This document shows positions 63,509-64,000 of a DNA stretch of 64,000 nt, piece by piece (the stretch's first letter is position 1; the number at the start of each line of letters is the position of its first letter). Source of the DNA: Streptomyces sp. CB01635 (GTDB lineage: Bacteria; Actinomycetota; Actinomycetes; Streptomycetales; Streptomycetaceae). Under the pieces are notes generated by a model that did not search any database, was not told the DNA's origin, and was given only the letters and a program-made list of their open reading frames with translations. Location of the stretch: contig NZ_NNBL01000004.1 of NCBI RefSeq assembly GCF_002803065.1, positions 373,690-437,689 of the forward strand, read 5' to 3'. A program made the position numbers and the translations under genes.

Positions 63509-64000
63509 ATGCTTGAGCCGACCGAACCCACTGAGACGTCGTCGTCCGGTGGAACCGACAACAACAGCCCCAGCGACACCCTGCCGCCGCGCCGCCGGCG
63601 CCGTGCGGCCTCGCGACCCGCGGGCCCGCCCACGGGTGCCGCCGCTGACACCACCCAGGCCGTGACGGCCGCCGCCGACCCCGTCGCCGACGAGGCCGAA
63701 GAGACCGAGGCAAGCGCGGCCGCCGAGGCCCCCGCGCAGGACGCCGCACCCGCCGGGCGCCCGCGCCGGCGCGCCACGCGCCGCGCCTCCGCGCCCTCCG
63801 GCGCACCCAAGACTTCCGACGCAGCCGAGAGCGCCGAGGCCGAGCCCGCTGCCGCCGCCGCGCCCGCTGTCGCCGCAGAAGAGACCGCCCCCGAGCCGGA
63901 GGCCGCGCCCGCCGGGCGCACCCGTCGCCGCGCCACGCGCCGCGTCTCCGCCCCCGCCGGTACCCCCGAGCAGGCCGAGGCTCCCGCCGTGACCGAGCCC
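63509..64000 (+). CDS. rne: Ribonuclease E/G family protein, 5' part only
   Basis: An open frame of 164 codons runs without a stop to the end of the window. It starts ATG 63509 (MLEPTEPTETSSSGG) and encodes a low-complexity acidic/Arg-rich extension with two copies of an APAG-R-RRRATRR block separated by Ala/Glu-rich spacers. Streptomycete RNase E/G proteins carry such Arg-rich N-terminal regions around the catalytic core, and rne lies at this position, just after the TIGR03936 gene, in streptomycete chromosomes. The catalytic S1 and DNase-like domains are outside the window, so the identification rests on composition and synteny. Confidence 0.75.
   Translation, partial: MLEPTEPTETSSSGGTDNNSPSDTLPPRRRRRAASRPAGPPTGAAADTTQAVTAAADPVADEAEETEASAAAEAPAQDAAPAGRPRRRATRRASAPSGAPKTSDAAESAEAEPAAAAAPAVAAEETAPEPEAAPAGRTRRRATRRVSAPAGTPEQAEAPAVTEP

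Overview
The window is chromosomal DNA of a high-GC actinomycete, almost certainly a Streptomyces. The evidence is extreme third-position GC, frequent GTG/TTG starts, many leaderless genes, actinobacterial families (FeZn-type SOD, TIGR03767, TIGR03936, TIGR03960, DUF4233, Eis-like GNAT, mycothiol-linked DsbA), a Tat-exported phosphocholine-type phospholipase C, and paired ClpP1/ClpP2. From memory, the order pepN ... sodF ... rpiB ... tRNA ... tig-clpP1-clpP2-clpX ... valS-folC-ndk-mreBCD-mrdA-rodA ... rne matches a core region of streptomycete chromosomes. This is ordinary, well-conserved chromosome, not a mobile island.

Layout. 1-18 kb: two paralogous M1 aminopeptidases N, aspartate-semialdehyde dehydrogenase, a sigma factor coupled to a proline-rich single-pass membrane protein, a large secreted subtilase, a NUDIX hydrolase, a Tat-exported metallophosphoesterase, a secreted serine beta-lactamase-like hydrolase, an AbiEi-like orphan protein and a mycothiol-type DsbA protein. 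18-25 kb: sodF with a clear Nur box, three related amino-acid permeases, bioY, and a decayed FAD-linked oxidase pseudogene. 25-34 kb: rpiB, a Nei/Fpg glycosylase, an Eis-like acetyltransferase, a membrane SpoIIE-type phosphatase, a CPA2 antiporter, an orphan MacB-type ATPase, a small HD hydrolase, and an acyltransferase unit in which both genes begin with TTA (bldA-type) codons.

34-43 kb: tRNA-Gly(TCC), tRNA-Pro(TGG), trigger factor, then clpP1-clpP2 (with a ClgR-type operator) and clpX, i.e. nascent-chain folding next to regulated proteolysis; then valS. 43-54 kb: an additional MreB-family gene with a membrane-protein neighbour, folC-DUF4233-ndk, and the cell-wall elongation/sporulation cluster mreB-mreC-mreD-mrdA(PBP2)-rodA. 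54-64 kb: a CYTH-CHAD protein, TIGR03960 radical SAM protein, an unusually long phospholipase C, a tryptophan-rich repeat membrane protein (31-residue units), TIGR03936, and the 5' end of an RNase E/G gene running off the window.

Most transcription units are bounded by strong GC-rich hairpins, several bidirectional between convergent genes. Three copies of one short dispersed repeat and one copy of a second compound repeat lie in intergenic DNA. No CRISPR array, insertion sequence, prophage or biosynthetic cluster is visible. The items most worth a second look are the TTA-bearing acyltransferase unit, the tryptophan-repeat protein, the extra MreB homologue, the triple heptamer repeat upstream of the antiporter, and the Nur and ClgR operators. 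Start sites, operators and leaderless calls are read by eye and are inferences unless stated.
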